Source: Lingula anatina (Eukaryota > Brachiopoda > Lingulata > Lingulida > Lingulidae). From it: a stretch of DNA of 64,000 bases. Where the stretch lies: positions 1 through 64,000 of the forward strand of contig NW_019774547.1 of assembly GCF_001039355.2 (NCBI RefSeq), in the 5' to 3' direction. The translations under genes were made by a program, and so were the position numbers. The notes beneath the pieces were generated by a model. The model saw nothing but the letters and a program-made list of their open reading frames with translations, did not search any database and was not told the origin of the DNA. Below are positions 1-13,201 of this stretch, one piece after another (the stretch's first letter is position 1; each line of letters starts with the position of its first letter).

Positions 1-147
1 AAAAAAAAAAGACTGAGATTGAGAGACTCACACCAGCTAGGAATTTTTTTAAAAAGTATCAAAGAAGATAGGACAGAAGTGACAAAGAGTGAAAGGGAAT
101 AATAAAGAAGTAAATTAAGAAGGGAAAAAGCATCAGTTGATAATAAA

Positions 148-155
148 TATAAAAG
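148..155 (+). promoter_or_regulatory. Candidate TATA box of the first LRR gene
   Basis: TATAAAAG lies about 360 bases upstream of the start codon at 512. A start of transcription some 25-30 bases on would give a 5' leader of roughly 330 bases. It is a good match to the consensus, but A/T-rich sequence makes chance matches common and no initiator was identified. Confidence 0.35.
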
Positions 156-511
156 CCAAGCTTTACTCTTCCTTGGGGAAATCACTGATAAGAGACAGAG
201 AGCAGTTTAAGTAGAAAATCAATCATTTTCACTTGGTTACAGACATTAATTATCCATTGGTGGTTCCTGTGAAGGCAAGTATTTAAAGCCAGACAACCAA
301 CAATAGTATCAGAAAAAGCTTGCAAAGATTAATTGATTAAGTGGGAATACTTGACTAACACAGAAACTTTTGAAGAATTCAGCAGGTGAAACACAGTACT
401 GTCAGACAGCAAAGCTACTTGTAGTGAAGGACTACCCGGCCAAGTTGCAGCAAGCATTTTCAAACTTCCATAATACTCTACAAGTGATTTTTTCTCACAG
501 TCTTGAAGACA

Positions 512-636
512 ATGACCATGGGCTCCTTGCTATACTATGTGACTGTGCTACAGCTGGTGGTGATATCCAGATGTGCAGTGCGAGAGCTTCCCAAAGACTA
601 CTTCAGGTGTCCTACACCTTGCACATGTACGCCCAA
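512..636 (+). CDS. LRR gene 1, exon 1 (signal peptide and N-cap start)
   Basis: Coding exon of 125 bases ending in phase 2 at GTAAGT. Non-ATG open frames run through the same bases in another frame and have no support. Confidence 0.82.
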
Positions 637-2814
637 GTAAGTAGTTTTAGGGGGTTGCATTCTCCCTTTTATCCCATGTCTGTGTTTGGTATTTCATTCC
701 ACTTTTTATTAAAATGTGAATAAGCATTAATGCTCTTCTTGCCTAATTGGCAATTTAGTCTCTTTTATTATTTCTGTCTATATCTATCCATTATTTTAAA
801 AATCATGAATTTTTACTTTTGCATCAGCAATAAAAACATCTTATTTAGTTTTAAAAATAAATAATATCATTAGGGCATAAACTGTAGATACACTCTCATT
901 GATGTGTTGAAGTTTAATAAACATACATAAAAAAAAAAAAAACAAGAAAGAAAATAATTCTCATTTATAAATTATGTTATAGGAATTCTCATTTATAAAT
1001 TAAGTTATAAGGATAAAGCTATTAACCAGTGGTTATTGAATCCATTCCAACATTTAAAGTTAGTTCATGTTTTTTCATAAAAAAAGTTTGTTTTTTTTTT
1101 GATAACAATCTTTTAAAATATTATTAAGGAGGTATAGTCATTTATAGAAATTCATGTGATTTGATGGCAAGCACAGATACCAGAATAATTGCGATAAAGG
1201 CTATTTTGGTGGTGAAATGAAATTTATTATATTTTCCGAGTTGTTTACAATGTACTTATTGTGAAATATGAATCTCATTTGACAGTTGTTTCTCTTTAAC
1301 TTTAAAAATGCATTAGAAGTTAGTGACGTCAAATTTTTGCCACTAAACCAGACCAAATGCCACCGTTTAGTTTCATATTACATAACTTCAAGATATATCA
1401 AAAGGTATCATTCACTTCCTATTCCCCCCCCCCCAAAAAAAAGACATTTGAAGATATATTTTCTGTTTTCTTTCTGTGCTATACATGTATAAATCCCTCT
1501 TTCGTTTTCACCAAATGTCATTTGAATGATTATGCTATTGTGCACAACAGTAATGCATCACACATTACTACATCATTTGGCAAACTTTAATGAACTAGAG
1601 GGATGGATAAGTAGGCCAATTTTATAATCAAAAATGTTCAGAGGATGCAGTTTTAAAACTTATTGGCTGATCTAGTAATTACTTTGGTTTATCTTTTGAT
1701 GTGTTTTATATGAGTTGTGGGAGATACCTGTAGTGACTTAAATACATTATACTTGCTTCATATGTGGCTTTACAAATCTTTGTCTTACATTAAAATTGAA
1801 AAAGTTTCCATTTCTCTCTCTCTGCCCTACCACTCTACATTTTAAGTTAACTAATAATTTTTAAACTCTTTTTATTTTCCATTTTTCCTCAGGGAGACAG
1901 GCATGGCAGTTATTTGTGGTAAAGATACCACTGAACTTCCTTCTTTCCCCAACATCATCCTCCAGGAATTTGGAGCTTTTGATGTCCACATCAACTCTCT
2001 ATCAGCAAGAACATTTGAAAATCTCAAGGCTCGTGAGGTGTACCTTCTATACACAAGACTTGGGAACCGCATCAATGTGAAAACCTTTGATCCTCTTGCC
2101 CCATATTTGGAGCGTCTTTTTCTACAAGATCTCTACATTACTGCAGTTCCGACCCGTTTGCTGCGGCAGCTCAACAACCTGAAGCAGCTTTCCATCAGCG
2201 AGAACAATCACCTCACATCTCTCTCAGGCAAGCTATTCTATCCTTTACCAAATCTAAAGACTCTATCTCTTAAAAAGAATGCACTCACTGCACTAGAAGA
2301 TAAGACATTTTCAACACTGTCACAGCTTCGTGACTTGGACCTCACTGGGAATAAGTTGTCACATATTGGGGCTGAGACCTTCAGGGGTCTGACCAGGCTG
2401 GAAAGCTTGGACCTAAGCAGTAATGAACTTACAACAATACCACCTCTTGCATTCCAGGACTTGCAGAACGTGAAAGTACTTAATCTTAGTAATAATCAAA
2501 TAGATAAGGTAGAAGCAGATGCCTTCATAGGCCTAGAAAGTCTCAAGTACATAGATCTAACAGGGAATGCAATTGACAGATTACGCCTTTGTGACTTGAA
2601 AGGGCTGCCTGAGGGAGTGCAGATCAAACTGAATAATAATCCTATCAATTGTGATTGTAACATTAAATTCTGGCGCGAGGAGCAACTATTTACTTTCATG
2701 GGAACATGTAAAATGCCAGCTGCAGTAGAGGGTCAGCCGATTAGTACTTTTGTCCCCAACACAGCATGTCCAGTGAGGAGGGTACAGTGGTCATTCTATC
2801 AGTCACTGTGTTAG
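512..2814 (+). CDS. Secreted leucine-rich-repeat protein, two exons
   Basis: The predicted protein has 348 residues from two exons, 512-636 and 1893-2814. Exon 1 starts at the first of two in-frame ATGs (512 and 518) and encodes a hydrophobic signal peptide (around residues 3-22) and the start of an LRR N-cap, CPTPCTCTPK. The donor is AA|GTAAGT and the acceptor TTTTCCTCAG|G; the split codon (2+1 bases) restores Lys and continues into AVICGKD, which supplies the last N-cap cysteine. About seven or eight 24-residue LRRs of the LxxLxLxxNxLxxLxxxxF type follow. The C-cap has NPINCDCNIKFW and two later cysteines. The protein then stops at YQSLC with no transmembrane or GPI segment, so it should be secreted. 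LRR-only proteins of this kind bind proteins or glycans and are expanded in invertebrates; the ligand here is unknown. The family call is firm, the exact function is not. Confidence 0.88.
637..1892 (+). other. Intron of LRR gene 1
   Basis: This 1256-base A/T-rich intron has a GTAAGT donor and a polypyrimidine tract before TCAG. It contains A-runs near 930, a C/A run at 1425-1442 and a short direct repeat (ATTCTCATTTATAAATTA type) at 956-1005. I see no coding sequence in it. Confidence 0.8.
1893..2814 (+). CDS. LRR gene 1, exon 2 (LRR array, C-cap, stop)
   Basis: Coding exon of 922 bases holding the last N-cap cysteine, all LRRs and the C-cap, and ending in TAG. The ATG at 1903 is internal: the three upstream codons and the split codon belong to the protein. 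Confidence 0.88.
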
Positions 2815-3105
2815 GTTATAAATAATGTATGAAAATTAATTCTGATTTTGAAATTTGGTTAACATAATTTCACCTTTTACTTATTTGTTATCTAGTTTTT
2901 ACACAAAAATCAAAACAATGAATCTTGCATAAGAAGGATGAAGATTTTGTTGACTGATTTTGTCTTAAAAAGAGACATTACTTCAGCCAAACATGTAGCC
3001 TACACTGTCCTGACTGGGGATATAGAGCAAACAAAGGGCATTATGTCTTATTTTATCTTTGTCAGTAGTTTCAGAAAACAATTTTTTTTACTTGGTTTAC
3101 AGTGG

Positions 3106-3111
3106 AATAAA
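3106..3111 (+). terminator. Candidate polyadenylation signal of LRR gene 1
   Basis: AATAAA lies 292 bases after the stop codon and is the first canonical hexamer I see downstream. The 3' untranslated region would be about 310 bases. Confidence 0.4.
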
Positions 3112-3514
3112 ATAGTGTACAGTACATGTGTAATATAACTCAACAAGGCACTGAATAACTTCTATTTATGGTGATTATTTAAAAGAAGGCATGTAATGTC
3201 TATAGCTATATTATTTATATACCTGTATTTATTAGAACTATGAGTAAAATATTTAATTAGCCAATTCTGAATGACTGATTGATCTTAAAAAGGAGATATT
3301 ACTTCACGTGCCATGATAGAATTATATTGCAGTAGTATCTCTATTACCATCGGATCATGACGGTTGCATTCATATCGTGTGTATATGGACCTCATCTTCT
3401 TCGACTTGCTGTTGCACAAAATCAACAAACACATTTTTCAAAGCAACCGCGACCGCCGTTTTCTCTTTTTAATTTATTACTGCGCATGCGTCAAGGTGCC
3501 AGAATCTCCTCCGA

Positions 3515-3690
3515 GCGCACCTGAGAATTAATTACGGCTTTCGAAGTGACACGCTCGCACTGCTAGTTAATTACACAGCGGGGTATTCAGGGCACAGACC
3601 GTGATCACTAGATACTGCCAATGGATTTTTGGATTTTTAGAATTTAGATATTTCATGTGTACAGTGCCTAAAGCATAACTTCTCTGGTGT
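3515..3690. repeat. Dispersed repeat, paired with 42150-42310
   Basis: The stretch containing GAGAATTAATTAC, GGGGTATTCAGGGCACAGACC and TTTTTAGA recurs in the same order and orientation at 42150-42310. It is GC-richer than its surroundings. Neither copy has an open frame. Element class unknown. Confidence 0.65.
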
Positions 3691-4850
3691 TATAAGTACT
3701 TAACCTTGAAAGAGAGTATCAAATTGAACTGACAGAAAGCACTAGTTGTAGGATTTACTTCCAAATATTCCTTTAACTTGTTGTGAAATTCAAGCACCTT
3801 TAATAAAGTTAATTAAAAAAATTAATTATATGTACATACTAGATACTTATGCACCATAGGCCAATTGTAAGACGAATACAAATATTTATTGGAGGGTGTA
3901 GATAATTTTTTAAACTTTATTTAATTTGATTCATGATGTAAATTGAAATGTAAATGCAAAATATTGCCCAATAACCATATGTGTATATGTCTCTGAATAA
4001 AATCATAATAATATTGAAACTTTCTTGTTTTTTAAATATTTATTTACTTAATTTCCATTATATACCCTTAGATTATGAGGGTGAGAAACTTGCAATTGAA
4101 ACTTTGACTATTGATACACATATCATCACAGATATATGTGTAATGCTTTTTTGGAATCCTAGGGCAACTTGGGATAGATCTGTCCCTGGGAGTGGATACT
4201 CCTACTTTCTACATACAGGAGGTTTCATGAATTCTCTTGAATAGTCACAGCTTAAATGAGTGAGGAAGGGGTATTGCTTAATTACTTCAGTGGAAGTCAT
4301 TCCAAAAATGAAGAGTAAGACCATTTGTCCTGAATTGTGGATTGAGTCAGGCCATTACCAAGGAACTAGTGTTGGGTGGTAAAAAGCAGAATTTGTATGA
4401 CCTCAACATACATAGACAAATTTTCATTTACTCTAAGAAAAAAAGACAATCATCCATACAACTTGTAAGCAGAGCTAAGAATGCAGTAGGTGAGGTTGTC
4501 ACACCAGGCACAGGACTTTAGAATGGAAAACTTCTCTCAAGTAACACATTCAAGCTTTAGTACTGCAGTTACATGATGTAACACACCCATGCCTATTCTA
4601 TGGAAATCTCTTAATGATGAGAGCAAATAGGAGATCCAGTTGAACTGAAGGAGATTGAGCCTTCTTATCATTTGGAAAGGAACAGGTGCTAAGTTAAACA
4701 TTCCACCTATACTAGGAAATGGTAAGGGGAAAGTGTACTACAAAAAACAAGAATGCGGAAATATTATAAAAAGTAAAATAAATGCAGTCTCATAACATAC
4801 TTTAGTGATCATTACAATCCATTGCTAGCATAACCTTGCCAAATAGTTGT

Positions 4851-4882
<32 letters not shown>

Positions 4883-5340
4883 AAATATATGCAAATTCCA
4901 ATGGAGTTATAAGGGGGATTCACACTACCAAATAAACTGCTGTTCAGTTAACCCACATACAAGTGCCGTCAAATAAATCTACTTTCTTTGCAGTTACACT
5001 GATAAATGCTGCAATAACCTTTCACCAATCGTTCTTACTGTTTAGCATGCATACCTTTGTTCTCATTATAAAATAATATGATCATCATGGCAGGAGTTAA
5101 GGTAGCAGTGAGTGTTATGCTGTACAAAAGAATTAATTTAATCTGTAACATTGTATACACTTATATTGTAAAATGCAAAAATGACATGATGCAAGCACAT
5201 ACTGTATACATAAGCCCATCACTTCAAAAAACTTTCAATGAAGTCTTACATGATGCTGTTGTATCTCCCTTGATCAGAGTATGGATATGTTGTGTTAAGA
5301 GCCATTATTACATACTCATGTCACGAAATATTTCAATAAA
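3691..5340. other. Intergenic, no gene seen
   Basis: A/T-rich non-coding sequence with no convincing exon on either strand. The only clear structure is a short CAA microsatellite at about 4850-4880. Confidence 0.6.
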
Positions 5341-7700
5341 ACAAGGCAGCAAAGCTGTCAAATGTACAGACTAAAAGCAGAAAATAAAGATGCAGAAAAT
5401 AAGTAATTTTGTCAAGTTTGATGCAATAATAGATACTTATGGAATAACAGCACAGTCAATCAACAGTGAATTTTAATCATGCACAACAGGTAATAAGATT
5501 ACAGTTTCAGGACCATGAAAGTTCAAATTCACATAATGAAAATCTCCATATGTGAAAAATTACGACAGTGCATAAAATAATATTACATAAAAATTTAAAG
5601 ACATAAACATCAATATGATTGCTTATGTGGAAATACAGAAAATGTACAGGGCTTCAGGTGGATGGGAGTAAAAAGTCACATCTTGAAAATGCCAGTGTTT
5701 GAAAAATATAAAAATTAAAAAAGAAAACATAACAAAAAATATTCTAATAAAGCTGCTATTCAATCTTTAAATCTAGGTGTAGTAACATCATATGAATAAC
5801 CCCACTGAGTTTGAGGATAATAAGGCACTGCTATTCATCTATAGCATTTATGTTGGCATTACACAAAATAATTTTCTTTTGTAACTTACTTGCAATATTT
5901 TTACCTGCATAATTATCACTGATTCCTAATTTTCTGACACTGTTAATTTAGACTTTAACAAACTGTATCTAGCAGAGAGCTAAACCTATGGGAGTTTACA
6001 GAGAAATCTCAACATGTGTGTTTTATGTAATCTCATTTAATGGCCTCTTGAAACTTAATTAAGAAGTGACTTAATAGCTTTGAACTTAGCTAGTGATTAC
6101 CCAAGGGGAAATTAAAGAATGATCATTCATTGTATCCATATAATACCAAGGACTATGTAAGAAATGAAAATTTCATAAAGAACTGCATTACTTTCAAAAC
6201 AGAAAGCAATCATTCTGATCTTCCAACACAAGCTGCACTTCAGTCCTATGAATCTTTTCAGTAAGTTTGAGAATCATAAGTAACATGGTTTTCCCTTAAT
6301 GGTCATCCTGGCAGCAGTGTCCAAAATAAGGTTTTCTTCAATTTTGAAGCAACATTACATAATGCTTATCAGCATAATGTCCATCAATTTTCATTAATAA
6401 AATAATGTATCATGTATATTCAGAAAATGTGACTAGCAAAAGTCTTCAAGCCCATAGAAATTCAGTCTTACCTTGAAAATGCCAAACTGTAAACAAGAAA
6501 TAACTGTACTGAAATGAGATTATTTCCATTTTCATCATCTTTTTTACATTAAACAAAATAATCAATTTACTCTCATTTTATATGATCAACTAAAAAAATT
6601 GCTGACATAGGGAAAATATCAAACTAACAATTTTAAATGTCCAATTTGCTCCATTCTGAAATTCTGAACATAGTGAATGATTGAATCTGAGAAGATGCAA
6701 TGATATGAGTTTATTTTCATTTTTGATATTTTATTACACAATACACAATAACAGGTTTACTGTCATTTTTATATTAACAAATAACAATATTGTTAAGATG
6801 TAGAAAATGTCAAAAAACACTTTTACATGTCTAATTAGTTCAATAATGAGACTGTTAACATGCCTAAGAATAAAATCTGAGGAAAATCACTTATATATAT
6901 AAAAAGGCATAACTTCATCAAAACTTGACAGAGCAAGCTTAATATCGAACTTGATCTGTATATTAGTAAGATTAATCACTCCTGTGAGCTGCAAGACAAT
7001 ACGCTGATGGGTTTTTCTTGAAATGTGTTATCAATGTTGCATATATACTGAAAAAATAGTATAACTGCCATAAATATGGCCCGATCATGCTGATTTTCTT
7101 GACCTGCGTATTATGAATATTCATCAGTTCTGTAAGTTTCAAGCCAAAAGGTAAAACGGTTTTTCACTTATCGTGTTATCGGTGAAAGTGCACAGTTACG
7201 ACGATGACGACAGACGCTATATGTATGTACATAAAAAGAGTAAAAAATGCATTACTTTTGTAAAAATGGCCCAATGAAGCTGATTATCGAACTTTCCCAG
7301 TATTGTAGTAAGATTGATCACTCCTGTAGGTTTCAAGACAATATGCCTACCGGTTTTCCTTGAAATATGTTATCAGTGTTGCATGTATACTGAAAAAAAA
7401 AAACAAAAAAAAAACATAACTTTTGAAAAAATGGCCCCATCATGCTGATCTGTGTACTATGAATATTCAACAGTTGTGCAAGTTTCAAGCCAAAAGGTTA
7501 AATGGTTTACCACTTATTGTGTTATCAGTGTTGCATACATGCTTAAAAAAAAGCGAAAAAACAGCACAACTTTTGAAAGAATGGCTCAATCATGTTGATT
7601 TACAAACTTGACCTTTGTTTTATGAATATTCATCAGTTCTGTAAGTTTAAAGCCAAAAGGTAAAAAAGTTTTCCACTGATTTCTGATAGTTTATTTGGAT
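5340..7700 (+). repeat. Longest copy of dispersed repeat family A
   Basis: It begins with a motif like AAGGCAGCAAAGCTGTCAAA, which recurs near 8500, 13060, 27730, 27790, 36730 and 39240. It ends in degenerate tandem units of roughly 150-180 bases (near 7077, 7255, 7430 and 7575), each with ATGGCCCGATCATGCTGAT and then TATTCATCAGTTCTGTAAGT. Similar material occurs at 22865-24730, 34500-35110 and 43690-44110, and inverted at 63330-63711. No transposase frame is visible, so it is probably a non-autonomous element of unassigned class. Confidence 0.6.
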
Positions 7701-10700
7701 ATATAGCCATAAGGGATACAGAGTCTATTCTCATTAGAAAAGTTAGCCGTGATAGGACAGTGATCAGACCTTTACTGCGGTTGAAATTGTCAGTGTGATT
7801 TGTCCTTTGAATACCAGCTGGGTCTTTCAGCATGGCTACAATAAAGAGTAATAAAAACAACAGTGTTCAGTGTGCCAGTGTTGCTTTCCTTCATTGGTCA
7901 TTTTATCTCTAAAAATTTATTTTAATTGGATTGATAAATACTGGAAGAAGTTTAGGATTGCATCATAGCTAAACCAGAAGTAAATCTGTCTTTTATGCAA
8001 AGGAAGAACCTGAATCAAAGTTGGTAGATAGAGCATGGAGAGTTGTTGAAACACGTAGACAGTGAAAATATACTATAAAGTACAAGTCACTCAGAGAATA
8101 ATATATCCTGTTGTCTTCAGGTATACTATTTTCCAATTTTGTCGAGATTATGAATGTAGGCATATTTTTTTTATTTTGAAACATACAGTACAAAAACAAA
8201 GTATCCATTGTCTCCAAAATGTTATAAATGGAATTAAAATCCAAGCCCAATACACAGAATGTTGATGGGATGATTGGCAGACACATGCAGCATGCCTTCC
8301 ACCAGTCTAATCAGCCATGGAATAACAGGAGTGCCACTTAAAAATGTCTCCCAATTGCAGATTTTTCAGCATCATTAAGATTTCAAGAACCTCTCTCATT
8401 TTCTAGGCCTGGCACTAATGTTTGACAAGCTCCCAGAAATAGTGGCAACACTGATAGCCATCATGGACACAGTTCATAATGAATTAAGAAAAACAAAGCA
8501 GCAAAGCGATACACAAACTAAGTTATTTTGTCAATTTTGATACAATAATACATTGTGCTTAACAGTAAAATCACCTAAATTTTATCATGCACAACAGATA
8601 ATACAGATATCAGAAATATGTAACTAGCATAAGGCTTCAGGCCCAAAAGAGCTCAAATTCAAACATTGACAATACTAGAAAGAGAAAATGAAAAATTTCA
8701 CAAAAAAATTGCCACAATTCCAGAAAAAAAAAAAGATCTAATCAAGCTTGTTTTCCAGTTTGAGGTGAATATTAAGTGTATTTTGTTGATTAGTTTCAGA
8801 GAACATGTAAAGATTTACTCTGCTTCATGGTAGGCTAAGACTTTTAGCCAAACTTCAAATGTTTCCCCAACATCCAACAAGCCATCATCAACACAATTAG
8901 GTAAAAATCTCTTTATTTTTGAAACAAGCAAAACTGTACTTAAAAATCATGCTGAAGAAAGACAAAATGAAATACTTTTTAAAGCTGTGAATAAAGCTAT
9001 CCAGCAGAGGACTCCAGAAACTTTATGCAAATAGTTAAATCATCTATCTGCATTAGTGAGGCAAAATAATCTGAAAAACAGACATATTTCTACATGAAGT
9101 TGCAAACAAGCTTCATACAAGCAAACCTTATGAACTCTTTATGAATAAAAACTCAAATATGTTGGGGCTTTGATTGATGGCTTGAAATGGTTGATGTAAA
9201 AGTTTTTCTTTTTTTTTTTTTTTTAGAAATGGTTTAGAAAATGTTGGCTGCCTGACCTTTAAAAAACTAATTTAACTACTTCTACAAACATTTATCCCAA
9301 AATAGTAAAACATATAGTTCAAAAATTATATAAAGCTTTCCCATCATTTATATTCTATCTTTAAAGTCTCTAGATTCTTTTCTCTGGCACAAGTTTTCAT
9401 CACATCAAATTAAAGAAAATTATGTGGTAAGCCCTTATACTTATGACATCACAGCATGTGGGCCTAGGTTATGGCCACCTGGCTTTACCTGACAGTTTTT
9501 GTGATTCATCAACAGAAAAAAACCAAACCATTACCCAATTAAGCAAACCAAACATGGCTGTGCTGCATTTCATGTTGGTGTTTCAATAATTTAATCAGAA
9601 TTAAAACTCTCTTTCAATCTTTGAAGTACAAAACTTGGTTTTTCACAGGCTAAAGCGATAGAATAAGATATAGAGCAATTATTCACAAATTCCAAATTCA
9701 CACTTATTTCAATATAGTGAGCATGTAATCAAGGCATGCCTAAAAAACCAGACAACCCCTCTGAACTTTTACATCATCATTTGTAAAGTTAATAAGATAT
9801 TGTTTTGGAATAAACACTTAACTTATATACTTAATTTATTTAGTCAAGAAACTAGTTTACATTTGGCATGGCATTTCGTGGTTGTGGTGGGGTCCTCTGA
9901 CCCAGCCTACACAGGTGGAAGAAGTTGACTCACATCTCACATCACCTGGTACTCTGTAATGATTACTGAACACATGAGGAAACCATCACACACTCACTTC
10001 ATCTAAAACTATAACCAAATGTTTGAGAATTTTCTTATAATACGTCCTTTGGCTGAAAAATAAAACAAGGCTTGCAAAAACAAACAGAATAAGTGAAAAG
10101 GTGCTAGACTAGTCTTATTGCTGGTGCCAAGATACACAATTTTTTATCCTTAATGTTAACTTGATTTTCATTCCTAAATCAAAATTTCTAACAGACATGA
10201 TAACAATACAAAGGCAAAAAATAACTTCATGAGAGTAAGGCAAAATCACACAAGCACTTAGCATATCAGGTGCATTTACTGTCATGTTAGGTTGAATTTA
10301 TTCAGGCAGGTGTTAGCAAAATTGTTAAAATCACAGGCACAGCATCCCTGTTATTATTTAATACTAAACAAAATAAAACACTTCTCAATTAAAAACAAAG
10401 ATCAAGTGTCACGATAGCTCCAATTTGAGCAGAAAAATACCTTTTTTGATCTCTCTAATATTTCATGTGGGTATTTGACATGGCAGATAAATTGCATTTT
10501 TGTAACATTTTATATGTTCACGCATTAGACAATGTGCTGCCATTTTGATTGGCAGCTATGTCCTAACGCCCTTGTCTAAAGTTGCAGCCAGATGTCTTTT
10601 TTTAATTTCACACACATGGAGATAAACTTCTCAATGATTGTGTTTTTTATTCTTCTTTGTTTTGTCTACGGTTTCTCTTTTTTTTTTTTTTAAAGGAATG

Positions 10701-12120
10701 CAGCTGTTCTATTAATTGTAGTTGTACATGTAACTTCACCTTTGTCCTAACTGAGTGGTTAGGAATAGGATGCTTGGACAAAAAAGCTTTTATTCTACTT
10801 GCTTATATCTGGGACGTTGTGATGCTTCTGTCAAGGTGTTAATCTCGAGTGAGGAAACACCTATGCTGTACCCTCTACCAGAAGTCCCCCTAGCTGACAT
10901 AAAAACTGTCCCTTGAACCTGTCCAATTTCTTTTTAATTGTCAAATGATTGTGATGTCAGTGAACGTCATTGATCAAAAGCTTTCAAGTGACACAAGCAG
11001 AAAGGTGTGATGAATATTTACTCATCATGATTTATTTTGTAAATAATAATAGGCTAGATTGTGCTTGGATTGATCTTCATCAATGTTTCACAACTTCATC
11101 TACTACGTGTGCTGAACGACAGACAACTTAAAAAATATTATTCATGAAACTGCGTTAACGACAGCATTTAGGTAAAATGTAAATGATGCTGGTGATTAAG
11201 TCCATCCAACATTTTTGTACTTGTTCTTTTAAAACCAATCTGAGGTTAACATTAATTCAAAGCAAGGCTTTGTAGACCGGTTTTGTTTAAACTGTCATAA
11301 ATTAAGTAAAGCTTATTAAAGCCCATTTCTTATTCACAGTGTTCATCCTAGCTATAAAACTGCATGAAGGATAACATGACTCCATAGCAAACTAACTTCA
11401 GGTTCCAATAGTCCCATGTAACACAATGACACTGAAGAGCATAGCTTGAGAGTAATATAAATATGAGACCATGTATGAAATATTTTATAAATTAAAAATT
11501 CAACAACTTAAACAAGCTAGACACATGCACATCACTAAATAAGTCATTTCACAAAAATCGCATCTTCAGAATTGTTTTGATCAACAACTACTTTTTTCGA
11601 TCCCTACGTCTCGTATGAGTGATTAGTTATTAGGCATTTTGATTTTCACTTGTACTGAGACAGATGCAATCGTTTGTTACTCTGAACGAATTATTACTGT
11701 CACATATATACAGAGAGAATAACTACTAAACAATGCACTTAAACATGTGTGCCATCCACCTAAAAGATATATAGTGAACACAAGGAAAAGTTAAACTTTT
11801 ACATGTAGGGGAAGGAGGTATTCTTCAATATTAATTGTGGACAATGTGAACAATATCAACAGCAACCCTGCATGCCTCTTCTCAAAGTGTGCGTGTATGC
11901 ATATGCATGCATGCATGCCCTTAAGTGTCAGAGTATACAAGGATAAGTTTCTTCACGATATATACTGACAGTCAATGAAAACGCATCAGATAACTTTCTG
12001 GTACTTGGACTACTTTGAACGATCTTCTTTGATTATGTGACCTTGCATTTTAGTGATCTTTTCTGACCTTTATTTTACCTTGTGTGACTGAATAATGGGT
12101 CATATTTCACATGCAAACTG
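7701..12120. other. Intergenic, degenerate repeats only
   Basis: No supported gene. 8490-8770 is a decayed piece of repeat family A (GCAGCAAAG, then TTATCATGCACAACAG). T- and A-runs occur near 9210 and 10678. Open frames here are short, carry no recognisable domain and lack splice signals in sensible positions. Confidence 0.55.
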
Positions 12121-12180
12121 TTATTTTCATAATGTGCCAAAGGAGCTTAAGATATTATTAGATAAAACAAGGAAAGTGCA

Positions 12181-12268
12181 CGGCGACGGCATCGCCATCG
12201 GCATCGGCGACGGCGACGACAGACGCAGGTGATGGCAATATGTACAGACACATCTGTGTCTGTACATA
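12181..12268. repeat. GC-rich tract plus 30-base perfect hairpin (family A end)
   Basis: A run of CGGCGACGG/CATCGG triplet-like sequence (12181-12225) is followed by a perfect inverted repeat at 12239-12268: arms TATGTACAGACACA and its complement around a 2-base centre. The exact reverse complement of this hairpin is at 63334-63363, again beside a GATGCCGATGCC tract, so it is a defined part of a mobile family and not chance. Confidence 0.75.
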
Positions 12269-12607
12269 ATAAATGATGCGTTTTCATTGACTGTCAGTAA
12301 ATTTTGTATTTTACAAGTAAAAAGTAACATAGCAGAAAACTGTCACCCCCTTCTTTATCCCCTGATTTGTTACAGGTGAAGGCAAATTGGAAAAAAATCT
12401 AAAGCAGCTTCAAACAGGTGTTCCTGAAGGCACATGGGAAGGTAAAGAACATGCCATTATGTAAAGAATGCTGGAGTTCAAGGCCTAAATGAACATGGAA
12501 ATGAGCTGCCTCTGATTTAAGATGATGCCAATTTTCTACATCAATATAAATGTCAATCCTTTTACCTTGTTCAAACAACATTCCTCAACAATTGCCATGT
12601 TAAGTGT

Positions 12608-12611
<4 letters not shown>

Positions 12612-12654
<43 letters not shown>
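12612..12654. repeat. (AG)n microsatellite
   Basis: About 21 uninterrupted GA units. Confidence 0.95.
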
Positions 12655-12659
<5 letters not shown>

Positions 12660-13201
12660 TCAGTACAAGTTCAGTTACCCTCTTGGAACTTCTCAACTAT
12701 TTGCTTATTTTTCTTCTGCACTTTATTCATTTTTTGTCTTTTATATTTGATAATAATAGTAGGGCTTACTTTGCCTCCCACTTTAAATGACCGCCTGGTT
12801 CTGTAACAAAACGGATCATTTGAATTTCTGAAATAAATGCTGTACAACTCTTGGAGACTAAAGACTCCCTTCATTCTAACAGAAACAGCAAAAGCATTGG
12901 TGAAGAAGATATTAAAACTTATTATCTTTTCCTGTTTGAGATACGATGATTTTCCAGTTTGACCCTTAGTCTGATGCTTTTCATGCCTTATGTTGAGAAG
13001 GGCTGCTTACTCCATTAAATATGTTGTAAAACAATTGAGGCACCAAGGTTATCAAATGTATAGTCATAAAGCAGAAAATAATGAAGTGCACAAAAGTAAA
13101 GCAATTTGCAATTTTGATGAAATATTATATAATACCCTGAAGCACAACTAACACCAATTTCATTTGTATACAATTTCATTTGTATACTATGTCCAGCTTA
13201 A

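Noticed and set aside
370-723. 117-codon plus-strand frame overlapping LRR exon 1
   Set aside because: It begins with TTG rather than ATG, runs through a real splice donor and matches no family; the overlapping frame is the true signal peptide.
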